From a virus: a DNA stretch of 40,369 nt. Of the stretch, positions 1 through 8,000 are shown piece after piece. The DNA lies in the IMG/VR virus record IMGVR_UViG_3300049225_000425, positions 1-40,369 of that record. One strand, 5' to 3'. Numbering within the stretch: the first letter of the stretch is position 1; each line of letters begins with the position of its first letter. The notes under the pieces are model-generated. The model was not told the origin of the DNA and did no database searches. It was given only the letters and a program-made list of their open reading frames with translations. Position numbers and translations under genes: made by a program.

Positions 1-597
1 TATAATTTTATCTATATCTTGCATTCTATCATCTAATGTGTTGGCTACTGCTACAAAATTATTACCAAATAATTCTTCATATTTAGGTAAATTATCTGTT
101 ACACTTTTCCAAGTACGCATTACAATTGCAGGTGCTAAACTTCTATCTTTACCTCCTGATTTTACATATCTGTCTTGGTTTTGACTTAACGAACGTTCTA
201 AATCTGTATAGACATAAAGCATAAATGTATCATATCCTGCTTCTTCTAGTTCTGATTTTAATTCTGCTGTTTTCTTAAATGAAGCTGCTGTACCATCTAA
301 TATAAATGATTCTTTACCTGCTATTACTTGTTCTAATTCACCTTTAAATTGTTTATTAGCTGCGGCCATTTGTTTGGCTTGCTCACTTCTTTCTTCAGGT
401 GTAGCGTTTTTTAAATCTAAACTAACGTTAGCTTTTTTTAGTAAAGGAACATAAATATCATCTACATTCATTGTTTTTAGACCTCCTAAGTCTAAACCAC
501 GTAAAATATACCCTTTACCTGCTCCAGGTGCTCCTGCTAAGATAACCGCTTTTGGATTACCTTGTGCTTCTCTTAATAATTGTACTAAACTTATCAT
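1..597 (-). CDS. P-loop (zeta-toxin/AAA_33-like) kinase, 3' end cut by window
   Basis: The reading frame opens at an ATG (complement of 595-597) and stays open to the window edge, so 199 codons are visible and the C-terminus is missing. The protein begins MISLVQLLREAQ and has a Walker A motif, AGAPGAGKGYILRG, at about residues 20-33, followed by NVDDIY. A later FILDGTAAS segment has the form of a Walker B/lid region. This is the pattern of small ATP-dependent kinases of the zeta-toxin/AAA_33 group that phosphorylate nucleotides, polynucleotide ends or sugars; the substrate cannot be told from sequence. Its ATG overlaps the stop codon of the upstream gene (ATGA), indicating translational coupling. 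A polynucleotide-kinase-like role would suit a replication/repair neighbourhood, but that is inference. Confidence 0.75.
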   Translation of the reverse strand, partial: MISLVQLLREAQGNPKAVILAGAPGAGKGYILRGLDLGGLKTMNVDDIYVPLLKKANVSLDLKNATPEERSEQAKQMAAANKQFKGELEQVIAGKESFILDGTAASFKKTAELKSELEEAGYDTFMLYVYTDLERSLSQNQDRYVKSGGKDRSLAPAIVMRTWKSVTDNLPKYEELFGNNFVAVANTLDDRMQDIDKII

Positions 598-1139
598 ACT
601 GTTGGTTTTCCCATTAATGCTTTGGTAAATAATTTACCACCAATTGTTCTTTTATATTCTCCATTACCTAACCACTCAATTTCTTTTCCTTTAAGTACTT
701 TGCGTACTAATTCTTCATCGTTAATAGGTTCTACACCTTTAGCTTTAAAGATATCTTTTATTTTACCTGATACTTCAACATAATATCCTCCAGATTTTAA
801 TTGATTTACCTTATGATTTACAACACTGGATTTAGCTGGTTTAGATCCATCATGTCCCGTTGCTGTAAACTTTTTACCTGCAGGTTTTTGTTTAGCTGCT
901 GATACTGCATCAATTTCAGGGTCATCGTCTAAATCAATTATTTCATATTCTGCATCAGATTCACTACCTGATACATTGTCTGCGGATTTATAGTTAGGAT
1001 GACCACCAATTGGTGCATAAGCGTTATCAATTAACTTATAAATTTCTTCATTATAGTCTTTTAATTCAGAAGCAGGAATAGTAACCCATTTATTCTTAGG
1101 TATATCTATCTCATTTAATAGATCTATTAATTTGATCAT
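594..1139 (-). CDS. Hypothetical protein, possible virion-associated
   Basis: A 181-residue acidic protein that I do not recognise by family name. It starts MIKLIDLLNEI, an amphipathic stretch resembling the start of the next gene (MISLVQLLREA). A compact segment with NAYAPIGGHPNY follows at about residues 39-50, then an acidic low-complexity linker (about 55-80), a basic KPAGKKF stretch, and a C-terminal globular part ending GEYKRTIGGKLFTKALMGK. The AYAPIGGHPNY stretch is reminiscent of phage acetyltransferase-like or structural proteins, but I would not assign a function. It lies 2 bases from the upstream hydrolase gene and overlaps the kinase gene by 4 bases, so the three are probably co-transcribed. 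Confidence 0.7.
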   Translation of the reverse strand: MIKLIDLLNEIDIPKNKWVTIPASELKDYNEEIYKLIDNAYAPIGGHPNYKSADNVSGSESDAEYEIIDLDDDPEIDAVSAAKQKPAGKKFTATGHDGSKPAKSSVVNHKVNQLKSGGYYVEVSGKIKDIFKAKGVEPINDEELVRKVLKGKEIEWLGNGEYKRTIGGKLFTKALMGKPTV

Positions 1140-1141
1140 AA

Positions 1142-1600
1142 TTAAGCATGTTTATTATACATATTGATAAAAACATCAAGTGGCGTTCTATGACCCATAC
1201 CCTCTACTTCATCATACTTAGCATGATTACCATAAACAGACCATAGTTTTTTAGTTGTTTCAGGGTCAATAACATTATCTTCAGTACCTAAAACAATTGT
1301 ACGTTTATAATGTTGGGAACCATAATCAACATTAAAATTATCAATACTTCTACTATGTAAAGCAGGATTAAACAATAAAACATCTACTCCTAATTGAGAA
1401 CCAATAATATCGGCAACATAACCACCCATACTAGAACCAATAATTAAATCAGGCATACCTAAAGTAAAAATAAATTCACTTAAATCTAATGTTACATAAT
1501 CCATATTAGGTGCATAAACCATCCCTTTTTCTGCTAGGAAAGACACTTTTGTTCCTCCTGATTCACTTTCTAAACCGTGTAAATATACTATTTTTTTCAT
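1142..1600 (-). CDS. Alpha/beta hydrolase, YqiA/UPF0227-like esterase
   Basis: A 152-residue, single-domain serine hydrolase. The opening IVYLHGLES is the usual beta-strand plus oxyanion HG motif. The nucleophile elbow is GSSMGG with Ser57; the acid is probably Asp108 in GTEDNVID, and the catalytic His is H137 in GMGHR. The FNPAL segment after the elbow and the small size fit the YqiA-type (UPF0227) esterases rather than lipases with a lid. The substrate is unknown; in a phage it could act on a host ester or acyl-modified molecule (inference). The start codon is preceded by the leader AAAATAAAGGTT seen at several genes in this window, which supports this ATG. It sits 5 bases after the upstream gene. 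Confidence 0.85.
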   Translation of the reverse strand: MKKIVYLHGLESESGGTKVSFLAEKGMVYAPNMDYVTLDLSEFIFTLGMPDLIIGSSMGGYVADIIGSQLGVDVLLFNPALHSRSIDNFNVDYGSQHYKRTIVLGTEDNVIDPETTKKLWSVYGNHAKYDEVEGMGHRTPLDVFINMYNKHA

Positions 1601-1605
1601 AACCT

Positions 1606-1932
1606 TTATTTTATAATTGTAAGTTCGTTTAACCCTTCCATAGTTCCTTCAAAACCTGGAATGTCTTTTATTTTAAGAGTAATATTATTAACTGGAATTT
1701 TATATGTTGATCTAACATTAAATAAGTTATAATCATATAATGAAATATACTTTTTGGTAATTTTTTCAACATTCATCCCTGCACCCAAAAAGCTGCTTGC
1801 ATCACGAACTGAGTAATATTTTTTTTCATCTGAATAAGAATAACAACAAAATTCATATTCTTTATCCTTATAGATAAAATTAAAACTTTCTCCGTCGTTT
1901 AAACTTTTGATTTTTTTACTTAAAATTGACAT
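1606..1932 (-). CDS. Hypothetical protein
   Basis: A 108-residue protein with no family I recognise. The N-terminus is basic (MSILSKKIKSLNDGESF), followed by aromatic-rich beta-like segments (YKDKEYEFCCYSYSDEKKYYSVRDASSF) and a C-terminal half rich in isoleucine. There is no signal peptide or membrane segment. The start is well supported: the leader AAAATAAAGGTT lies immediately upstream and a class A promoter (1962-1992) sits about 30 bases further up, so this is the first gene of a transcript that probably continues into the hydrolase and the two genes beyond it. Small size and its own host-type promoter suggest an early accessory role, which is inference. Confidence 0.7.
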   Translation of the reverse strand: MSILSKKIKSLNDGESFNFIYKDKEYEFCCYSYSDEKKYYSVRDASSFLGAGMNVEKITKKYISLYDYNLFNVRSTYKIPVNNITLKIKDIPGFEGTMEGLNELTIIK

Positions 1933-1961
1933 AACCTTTATTTTTAATCATTAATACGTGG

Positions 1962-1999
1962 TGAATATACGAACTCTAGCCCGGGAAGCCAAGCCTCCC
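1962..1999 (-). promoter_or_regulatory. Class A (host-type) promoter with -33 dyad
   Basis: Read on the minus strand there is TTG (1990-1992), a 20-base spacer (1970-1989) and TATATTCA (1962-1969), matching the Bacteroidota pattern TTTG-N19-21-TAnnTTTG. The -33 TTG is the three-base loop of an inverted repeat with 7-bp arms, GGGAGGC / GCTTCCC (1983-1989 and 1993-1999, one G-T pair). No T-tract follows the dyad, so it does not look like an intrinsic terminator; an operator is possible. The site drives the 108-residue gene that starts at 1932. Confidence 0.75.
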
Positions 2000-2010
2000 G
2001 TGCATTATTT

Positions 2011-2241
2011 TTACCAGTTGTTTACATCATCTTCTCCACGTTTTTCGTGGTCATGTTCACTATAAACCCTTAGGTTTAAATATTTACTATCTCCTAGATA
2101 AGAGGTATCTTCTCTAATATCTTTGTCATATGCAAAACAAAAATCATACTCCTCTTTTGAGATAACTTCTTTTGTATTCATAATCTCTTCAAACCTGTGA
2201 TACTCTAATTCTGCAATGTAAAGACTTTCTGGACTCATCAT
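2011..2241 (-). CDS. Hypothetical small acidic protein
   Basis: A 76-residue protein rich in Glu, Asp and Tyr, starting MMSPESLYIAELEYHRFEE and ending in an acidic HDHEKRGEDDVNNW tail. I recognise no domain. The start is supported by the leader AATTAAGGTT directly before the ATG and by the class A promoter at 2285-2316. The gene ends only ten bases before the dyad of the next class A promoter, so it appears to form a one-gene unit between two promoters. Charge and size resemble host-takeover proteins of T4-type phages, but there is no specific evidence of function. Confidence 0.65.
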   Translation of the reverse strand: MMSPESLYIAELEYHRFEEIMNTKEVISKEEYDFCFAYDKDIREDTSYLGDSKYLNLRVYSEHDHEKRGEDDVNNW

Positions 2242-2284
2242 AACCTTAATTATTTAATGCATTGACTTAATTATCAATACATGG

Positions 2285-2316
2285 TAAATATACGAACCCT
2301 ACTCCAGGTAACCAAA
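2285..2316 (-). promoter_or_regulatory. Class A (host-type) promoter
   Basis: On the minus strand: TTTG (2313-2316), a spacer of exactly 20 bases, then TATATTTA (2285-2292), preceded by the conserved GTTCG. It overlaps the last codons of the nucleotidyltransferase gene. An imperfect inverted repeat (GGTGAC / GTTACC) again flanks the -33 element. It drives the 76-residue gene starting at 2241. Confidence 0.72.
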
Positions 2317-2766
2317 TCTAGTCACCCATTTCTTTTGATAAAGTTTTTTATTAAAAACATCTCCATGTTTTTTATTTATCCACTTTAAATTAACCAAATC
2401 AAAATAAGGGGGATTTGATAATTTTTCCATATGAGGTAAAAAATAATTTTTATTATTAGGAATTAATTGAATCCTTTTATTTAATTTTTTTCTTAATATT
2501 TTTTCATATTTAGCAAAATAATTAACCATATCATACCCTACCCCACTATTTGAGGGGAATTCAATTATTTTATATTTTTCTGGAATACAATATATTATAT
2601 CTATATCCTTAGATTTACCTACATTAAAACAGAAACTTCCTACTATATAGATATCTTCAAAAGGTTCAGATACATATTCTTTTATAGTAGAAAGTAATTG
2701 GGTATGAAGTATATTTATGTCTTCTAAATCTTCTATTGATTTATAAATAGAAAAATCATAATCCAT
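2299..2766 (-). CDS. Minimal nucleotidyltransferase (NTase-fold) protein
   Basis: A 155-residue protein with the signature of the DNA polymerase beta-like nucleotidyltransferase fold: IYIVGSF with Gly43-Ser44, followed ten residues later by the metal-binding pair D54-I-D56 in KSKDIDII. The protein has little beyond the catalytic core, as in minimal NTases. The third carboxylate expected on a later strand is not obvious; candidates lie in the second half, which is rich in Lys, Asn and aromatic residues. Possible roles include nucleotide or tRNA modification, or the NTase half of a toxin-antitoxin-like pair, but no HEPN-like partner is visible beside it. The ATG overlaps the stop of the upstream nuclease gene by one base, implying coupled translation. 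Confidence 0.7.
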   Translation of the reverse strand: MDYDFSIYKSIEDLEDINILHTQLLSTIKEYVSEPFEDIYIVGSFCFNVGKSKDIDIIYCIPEKYKIIEFPSNSGVGYDMVNYFAKYEKILRKKLNKRIQLIPNNKNYFLPHMEKLSNPPYFDLVNLKWINKKHGDVFNKKLYQKKWVTRFGYLE

Positions 2767-3545
2767 TATATTTTTCTTTTTGAAACTGTCTGGAATGTAT
2801 TGGTGTATGGTTTTGGTTTGGGATTTTCAATGTCAAATAACGCTTTAACATGAGTAAATATTTCTATATTTTGTTCCTGTGTACGAGGTGACTCATATAC
2901 TTCCCAATTTTTACCTTTTAAACGTTTACCTGATTTATCTTCACCTCTAGATTTAGATTTTAACCATAATACACCTATGCGATTAATTTTTTTACCATAA
3001 CATTCTTCGTAACATTGAGCATATATTGCACTTTGTAAATCGTAAGTTGTTTGTAAATGATTAGATGTTTTAAAATCTATAATCCAGCGTTCCATTTTAC
3101 CATCTATTTCAATTTCACATACTAAATCACAAGTACCTGCTACTTGTATTTTATCTGAGAATAAATGTACTTCGGCTTCAATTAATGTTGGATTATAAGT
3201 TTCCCAAAAATCTACAAATCTAAGGAACATTTGCCATACATTTGAAGGCATTCTAGGATTTCCATCATCATATAAAAATTTGATTTCTTTACCATTTAAC
3301 CAGTCTTCAATCATTTCATGGACTAGTGTTCCTTCTTCTGCTGCTTTCTTGACAATCCATTCAGCACTATAACCTACTTTTTTAAGCCAGTCTTCAAAAT
3401 ATTTGCCTTTTGGATAAGCATTTAATACATGAGTTACTGATGGGTAATATTTACCGTTACGTCTGTAATACCTTGAATCAGGCATTGTAACTTGTTGGTA
3501 ATCATCTGAAATTTCTAATAATCTTTTATATGATTTTTTGATCAT
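2766..3545 (-). CDS. PD-(D/E)XK nuclease, RecB/Cas4-like
   Basis: A 259-residue protein with the ordered motifs of the RecB-family nuclease domain: YYPSVTHVL near residue 35, the helix GTLVHEMIEDW with His76, E-x-HLFSD near 125-131, GTCDLV with Asp140, the core IIDFKTS with D157-x-K159, and the downstream Q171-x3-Y175. All key positions are present, so it is probably active on single- or double-stranded DNA ends. It overlaps the upstream primase by 4 bases and the downstream nucleotidyltransferase by 1, forming a primase-nuclease unit. In T4-type phages of marine bacteria such proteins are usually grouped with replication and recombination; an exonuclease role is inference. It lacks a four-Cys Fe-S cluster such as Cas4 carries. 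Confidence 0.85.
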   Translation of the reverse strand: MIKKSYKRLLEISDDYQQVTMPDSRYYRRNGKYYPSVTHVLNAYPKGKYFEDWLKKVGYSAEWIVKKAAEEGTLVHEMIEDWLNGKEIKFLYDDGNPRMPSNVWQMFLRFVDFWETYNPTLIEAEVHLFSDKIQVAGTCDLVCEIEIDGKMERWIIDFKTSNHLQTTYDLQSAIYAQCYEECYGKKINRIGVLWLKSKSRGEDKSGKRLKGKNWEVYESPRTQEQNIEIFTHVKALFDIENPKPKPYTNTFQTVSKRKI

Positions 3546-4471
3546 AAAGCTAGTTTTTGTTCCATTAAATCATAATAGGTTAATGGAACTGTTTTTTGTA
3601 TTAATTTAGTGAAATTTTCGAAACCCATTTCACTCGGATCCTTATCTTGTAAATCTACAAGATAGACTTCTTTACCTTCTGCCATTAATCGTTCACAGAA
3701 TTTTAAAGCTTGTTTAATTGCATCCCTATCTAATGCAATATAAATTTTATCTACTATAGAAGTAACTATCTTTTTCATTAAGCTACTTTGTATATTTTTA
3801 CCTAACAAAGGTACTGCGTTTCTTTTTATAGCTATAGCATCAAATAATCCTTCACATATAATAACTGGTACATTCCAGTTTATTAAATGCTCATTTGGAA
3901 TTATATCTCTACTTGCTGATGGGTTTCTATATTTAACATATGGTTCTTTTTCAAATGAACGAGCAGTAAAGTAATTTAACCTACCATCTGCATCATATGT
4001 TGGTATAATAATCATATTTTTATATAAACCTTCTTTACAATAACCTATATTATATTTTATAATATCGTATTTACTCACGTGCCTATTTTTTAGGTACGCG
4101 AGCGCGTGTCTAGCCATAATTCCGCTGTTATCAACGTTATTTAGGCTAATATATTCATTTGGAAGCGATACGCTAGACACAACTTGTGTCTCTTTAATTG
4201 ATTTTGATGTTTTAACAAGTGATTTAAGTTCAGTAAACTTACTTACATCTACTTTTAACTGTTTAAATAAAGAATATATAGTAGTACCCCTTACATCACA
4301 AGCCCAACAGTGCCAAGGGTTTTTACCTTCACGATTTTCTGTTAGATTAACCTCCATTTTTGGTTTATGGTGGTGACAGAAAGGACAGTGGTAAGCATAA
4401 TTGTTTCGAGCAGTAGCTTTGCCCGAACCCAATACTGAATTTACTAATGTAACTAATAACTGGTTTACCAT
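3542..4471 (-). CDS. DNA primase (CHC2 zinc finger plus TOPRIM)
   Basis: A 309-residue DnaG-type primase. The N-terminal zinc-binding motif is C29-x2-C32 (HCPFCHHHKP) and C55-x2-C58 (WHCWACDV), which reads the template. The TOPRIM catalytic domain follows: VIICEGLFDA with the metal-binding Glu207, YIALDRD with Asp248 and Asp250, and a third acidic patch, DLQDKDPSE, near 273-281. It is shorter than bacterial DnaG (about 600 residues) and lacks a helicase-interaction domain, so it matches the short primases of T4-type phages (gp61 class), which work with a separate helicase not seen in this window. Its product is RNA primers for lagging-strand synthesis. Confidence 0.9.
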   Translation of the reverse strand: MVNQLLVTLVNSVLGSGKATARNNYAYHCPFCHHHKPKMEVNLTENREGKNPWHCWACDVRGTTIYSLFKQLKVDVSKFTELKSLVKTSKSIKETQVVSSVSLPNEYISLNNVDNSGIMARHALAYLKNRHVSKYDIIKYNIGYCKEGLYKNMIIIPTYDADGRLNYFTARSFEKEPYVKYRNPSASRDIIPNEHLINWNVPVIICEGLFDAIAIKRNAVPLLGKNIQSSLMKKIVTSIVDKIYIALDRDAIKQALKFCERLMAEGKEVYLVDLQDKDPSEMGFENFTKLIQKTVPLTYYDLMEQKLAL

Positions 4472-4489
4472 GAATGGTAATATATAAAA

Positions 4490-4972
4490 CTATATTGTAT
4501 CAGACACGAAATCCTCAAATTCAATGTCTTTTAAATCTTTTGTATAAAATTTACCTAAAATATTATCATTGAAAAATTCATCTGGTTTTTCTAATACCTG
4601 GTATATCATTTGGTATTTAACCTCAAAATAAGTTAAAGATTTTTTATTAGGGCACATTTTTAAGATAATACGCTCAAATTCATCTTTTTTACCCTCAAGT
4701 AATAATTGTTTAATGTCTGATTGAGACCCGTAATATGTTTTCCAATCTGATTCTTTAACTACTAGTTTATATGAAGGTCTTCTACCTACTATACCTTGAA
4801 GTTTAGCTAAGTCTTTTTTACCCAGCTTTTGTTTTCTATTATGAAATAATACTTTTTTCCCAATATAAGATTTACCCGTAGGTTTATGTGTTGTTATATA
4901 AACGAAGCCAAATGTATTTTCTGGGAATTGAGTAATGTCTCCTATTTCATGTGTTTTATAGGTCCAACTCAT
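4490..4972 (-). CDS. GIY-YIG-like nuclease domain protein
   Basis: A 160-residue protein whose N-terminal part contains FVYIT at about 23-27 and SYIGKK at about 35-40, the two halves of a degenerate GIY-YIG motif (V-Y-I and Y-I-G). A basic stretch follows (HNRKQKLGKKDLAK), then WKTYYGSQ, and a helix with FEVKYQMIYQVL whose Glu could be the catalytic acid of this family. Related stand-alone nucleases occur widely in T4-type phages as Seg-like homing endonucleases or repair enzymes. It is preceded by a class B (late-type) box at 4992-5002, unlike the primase downstream, which may be co-transcribed. Confidence 0.72.
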   Translation of the reverse strand: MSWTYKTHEIGDITQFPENTFGFVYITTHKPTGKSYIGKKVLFHNRKQKLGKKDLAKLQGIVGRRPSYKLVVKESDWKTYYGSQSDIKQLLLEGKKDEFERIILKMCPNKKSLTYFEVKYQMIYQVLEKPDEFFNDNILGKFYTKDLKDIEFEDFVSDTI

Positions 4973-4991
4973 ATGTTTAATTTAAGGTTAA

Positions 4992-5002
4992 TTATAAATA
5001 TA
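4992..5002 (-). promoter_or_regulatory. Class B (late-type) promoter box
   Basis: On the minus strand the sequence TATATTTATAA lies 20 bases before the ATG of the GIY-YIG-like gene, in a very AT-rich gap after the stop region of the large fibre gene. The same ATATTTATAA core recurs upstream of structural genes at several other places in this window and is read as a phage late promoter; the assignment is inference from recurrence and position. Confidence 0.55.
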
Positions 5003-5011
5003 ACTAAAAAA

Positions 5012-8000
5012 TTATAAACTATCAAGTTGTTTTTTATTGTAATTAGTTGTTTCCTCTTCATTTTTTAGAGTTTCAACTCCTTTCCAATATTTATTTGCAT
5101 CCTTATCTTTTCTAGTTCCAATAAGTAATACATTATACTTACCATCTTGATTAGAAGTTATTGTAAGTATAGTGGTTTCTAAGTTAATTAAACCAAAAGC
5201 TTGACCAAAATGACCATCAGCAGATACCCATATTTGATTGTCTTTATTTAAATCTTTATAATAATTAGGTAATGTAATTTCTGCTTTATTATTAACCGTA
5301 GTTACAGAATATCTATATATATTATCTCCAGCTGTTGGTGATTCAACAAAACTATGTATTAAATTGTGAGTTGAAGATTTGCTAGGGGTTGGATGGTCAA
5401 TTTTAAATGAACCTGCTGCTTTAGCTAATGTACCTACTACACATAAATTACAAACATATGTTGTATGATTTGCTGCGGTTGTATATTGGGATAAACCAAT
5501 TATATGAGAGTTTTCATGGATGTTATTAGCACGATCACTTCCTATAATAGTAGAACAATTTGGATCATTTGTTCCTGTTTTTTTAATTTCATTACCATAA
5601 CCCCCAAGAATAGCAGCTTGTTGAACACAATTTCCTGTTATCACATTACAAGTACCTCCTACTACAGAATTACGTCCTCTACTTCCTGAAATTTGGTTTC
5701 TACATCCTCCTCCAATAAAGTTATTAGATATATAACATAATTCACCCCCACTAGCTAAATCCTGTTGGGTATCTGTAATAGTATTGCAAAAGCCACCAAC
5801 TATAGAATTCATTCCCATATTACTAGCATCGTAAAATGATGATGATCCTTGTAATATTTGATTTAAATTACCTCCCCCAATAAAGTTTTGTGGGAATTTT
5901 CCTTTATAACCACATATAGCATTTTTAAGCCCACCAACAATAGCATTACCACAATTAGTTCTATCAGCAGTACTACCCCCTTCATCTTGAACTTGAATAC
6001 AATTGCTAATTACATTACATTTACCAGATCCTATAAATGAATCTATAACAAATGATTCTATTGTATTGCATGTCCCTGCTCCAATAATGTTTTGACCATA
6101 ATCACTATCTGTTGGTTTATATGTTGCTTGTGCCCGGGTTTGTATTATATTACACATCCCTGATAAAATAGCACTATTATCATTTAAGCAATACCCTTTC
6201 CCAGCTCCATCATCAAATGAACCTGATACTGAGTTTAGTCGACCTGATATAATAGATGAATTAGTAGTTTTTGTTATTATATTGGATGCCCCTCCCATTG
6301 ATGCATTACTTGAGATACTATAAATGCAATTTGAAGTTCCCCACATTGCAGCATTTTTAATATCATCAAAAGTATTGTCTTCTCCAGCCATTAAAGACGA
6401 AGGAGTCATTAAAACATTGTTATTACATCCTACTACAACATTCCAATCGGGGTTACTTTTAGCAGCACCTCCCGTTCCTTCTACATTATTATTACAACCT
6501 CCTATAAGATTATATTGGCCTGAGCTAGTGTTTCTGAAACCAACTATAATTTGTCCTTTACCTGCACTTGTAGAAGTATTACAAAAACCAAATACAGTAT
6601 CACCTGGTCCTTCTGCACGGTTATAACATCCTCCTAATACAGTATGATTTGTTAAAGTAGTATTACAACTACCACCTACAATAGTAGAACATGCTGCATT
6701 GCAAGTAATCCAGTTACAACATCCTCCTAATATAGAATTGTAATCATTATCTCCATTACCATCAATACAGTTATTCCTACCCCCTCCAATTATATTAGCA
6801 CACGCACCTAAAATAATATTGCTAAAACCACCAGCAATAGTATTAAAAGATAGACCTTTTGCTTGATTAGATTTACCACCACCAATAAACGATTGGGGAG
6901 AAAATACACCATTATTAATACCACCTGCAATACTGGATGCAACTGAACTACCAGCTATTAAGTTTGTGCAACCTGATAAAATAGCATTAAATTGGCAGTC
7001 TCCTTCAGGTTCAATGCAGTTAACTAAACCACCTCCTATAAATTGAAAACTTCCTCCTTTTGACCAATGTCCTTTACCCCCTACAATTACATCAAAAGTT
7101 CCAAAAGAACAATTTTGGAATCCTCCAAGGGTAGAAGCCACATTTCCCCCAGCGTAATTACATTGTCCTCCACCAATGATACTAGCTTCTCCGTCATCTA
7201 TTGAGTTACAGTTTCCTCCCCCAATAGTTTGAATATATCCTTTAGCAGTGTTCCCAGCACCACCTCCTATAAAATTCCATCCTTTACCCTCTATGCAATT
7301 ATCTTGGCCTCCCCCAATAAAACTAAGCTCTTGACTAGCATTTGTTGAGTTGCTAGCTCCTCCAACTATGGTACTAGCACCACCCAATGCATTGTTGCCA
7401 GTCCCTCCTAAAACTGAAGAATGAGTTCCAGAAGTTCTATTATTATCTCCTCCCGCTATAACACCATAACTACCAAGTATATCATGACAACGACCCCCAC
7501 CTATAAAAGAATGGATTACTGTTGATCCTTTTCCAGCTACAATATTTGAGCAACCACCAGAAATAACATTAAAACCTCCTACTATAGTATTTGTACATCC
7601 ACCACCTATAAAAGATCCACTTGATTGGATATTATCAACCCCACCATCACATATTTTATTAGTGTTACCACCTCCAATAAAAGAACTAGTAGCTTGTACT
7701 ATATTACTTTGCCCACCACCAATAGTTGAAAAACATCCGGTAGCAGTATTTGAACCACTTACAGGTTGAATACCTGAGTCTATATCTCCAGGAACATTAT
7801 ATTCGTAAGGACCCTCTGGTCCACCACCACCACCAATAGTTACAGTAACATTATCAGCTGTAGGTTCTGTAATAGTAGCTCCTACAAAATTAATAGATTC
7901 TACATCTGTAGTAATTGAAGTACCATTGTCTAAAATTTCTACTGCTTGACCTGTACCCGATGTACCCGATGTACCCGATGTACCGTTTATACCTGATGTT

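Noticed and set aside
1962-1999. GC-rich hairpin read as an intrinsic terminator of the upstream gene
   Set aside because: No T-tract follows in either direction and the loop coincides with the -33 element, so it was described as part of the promoter.
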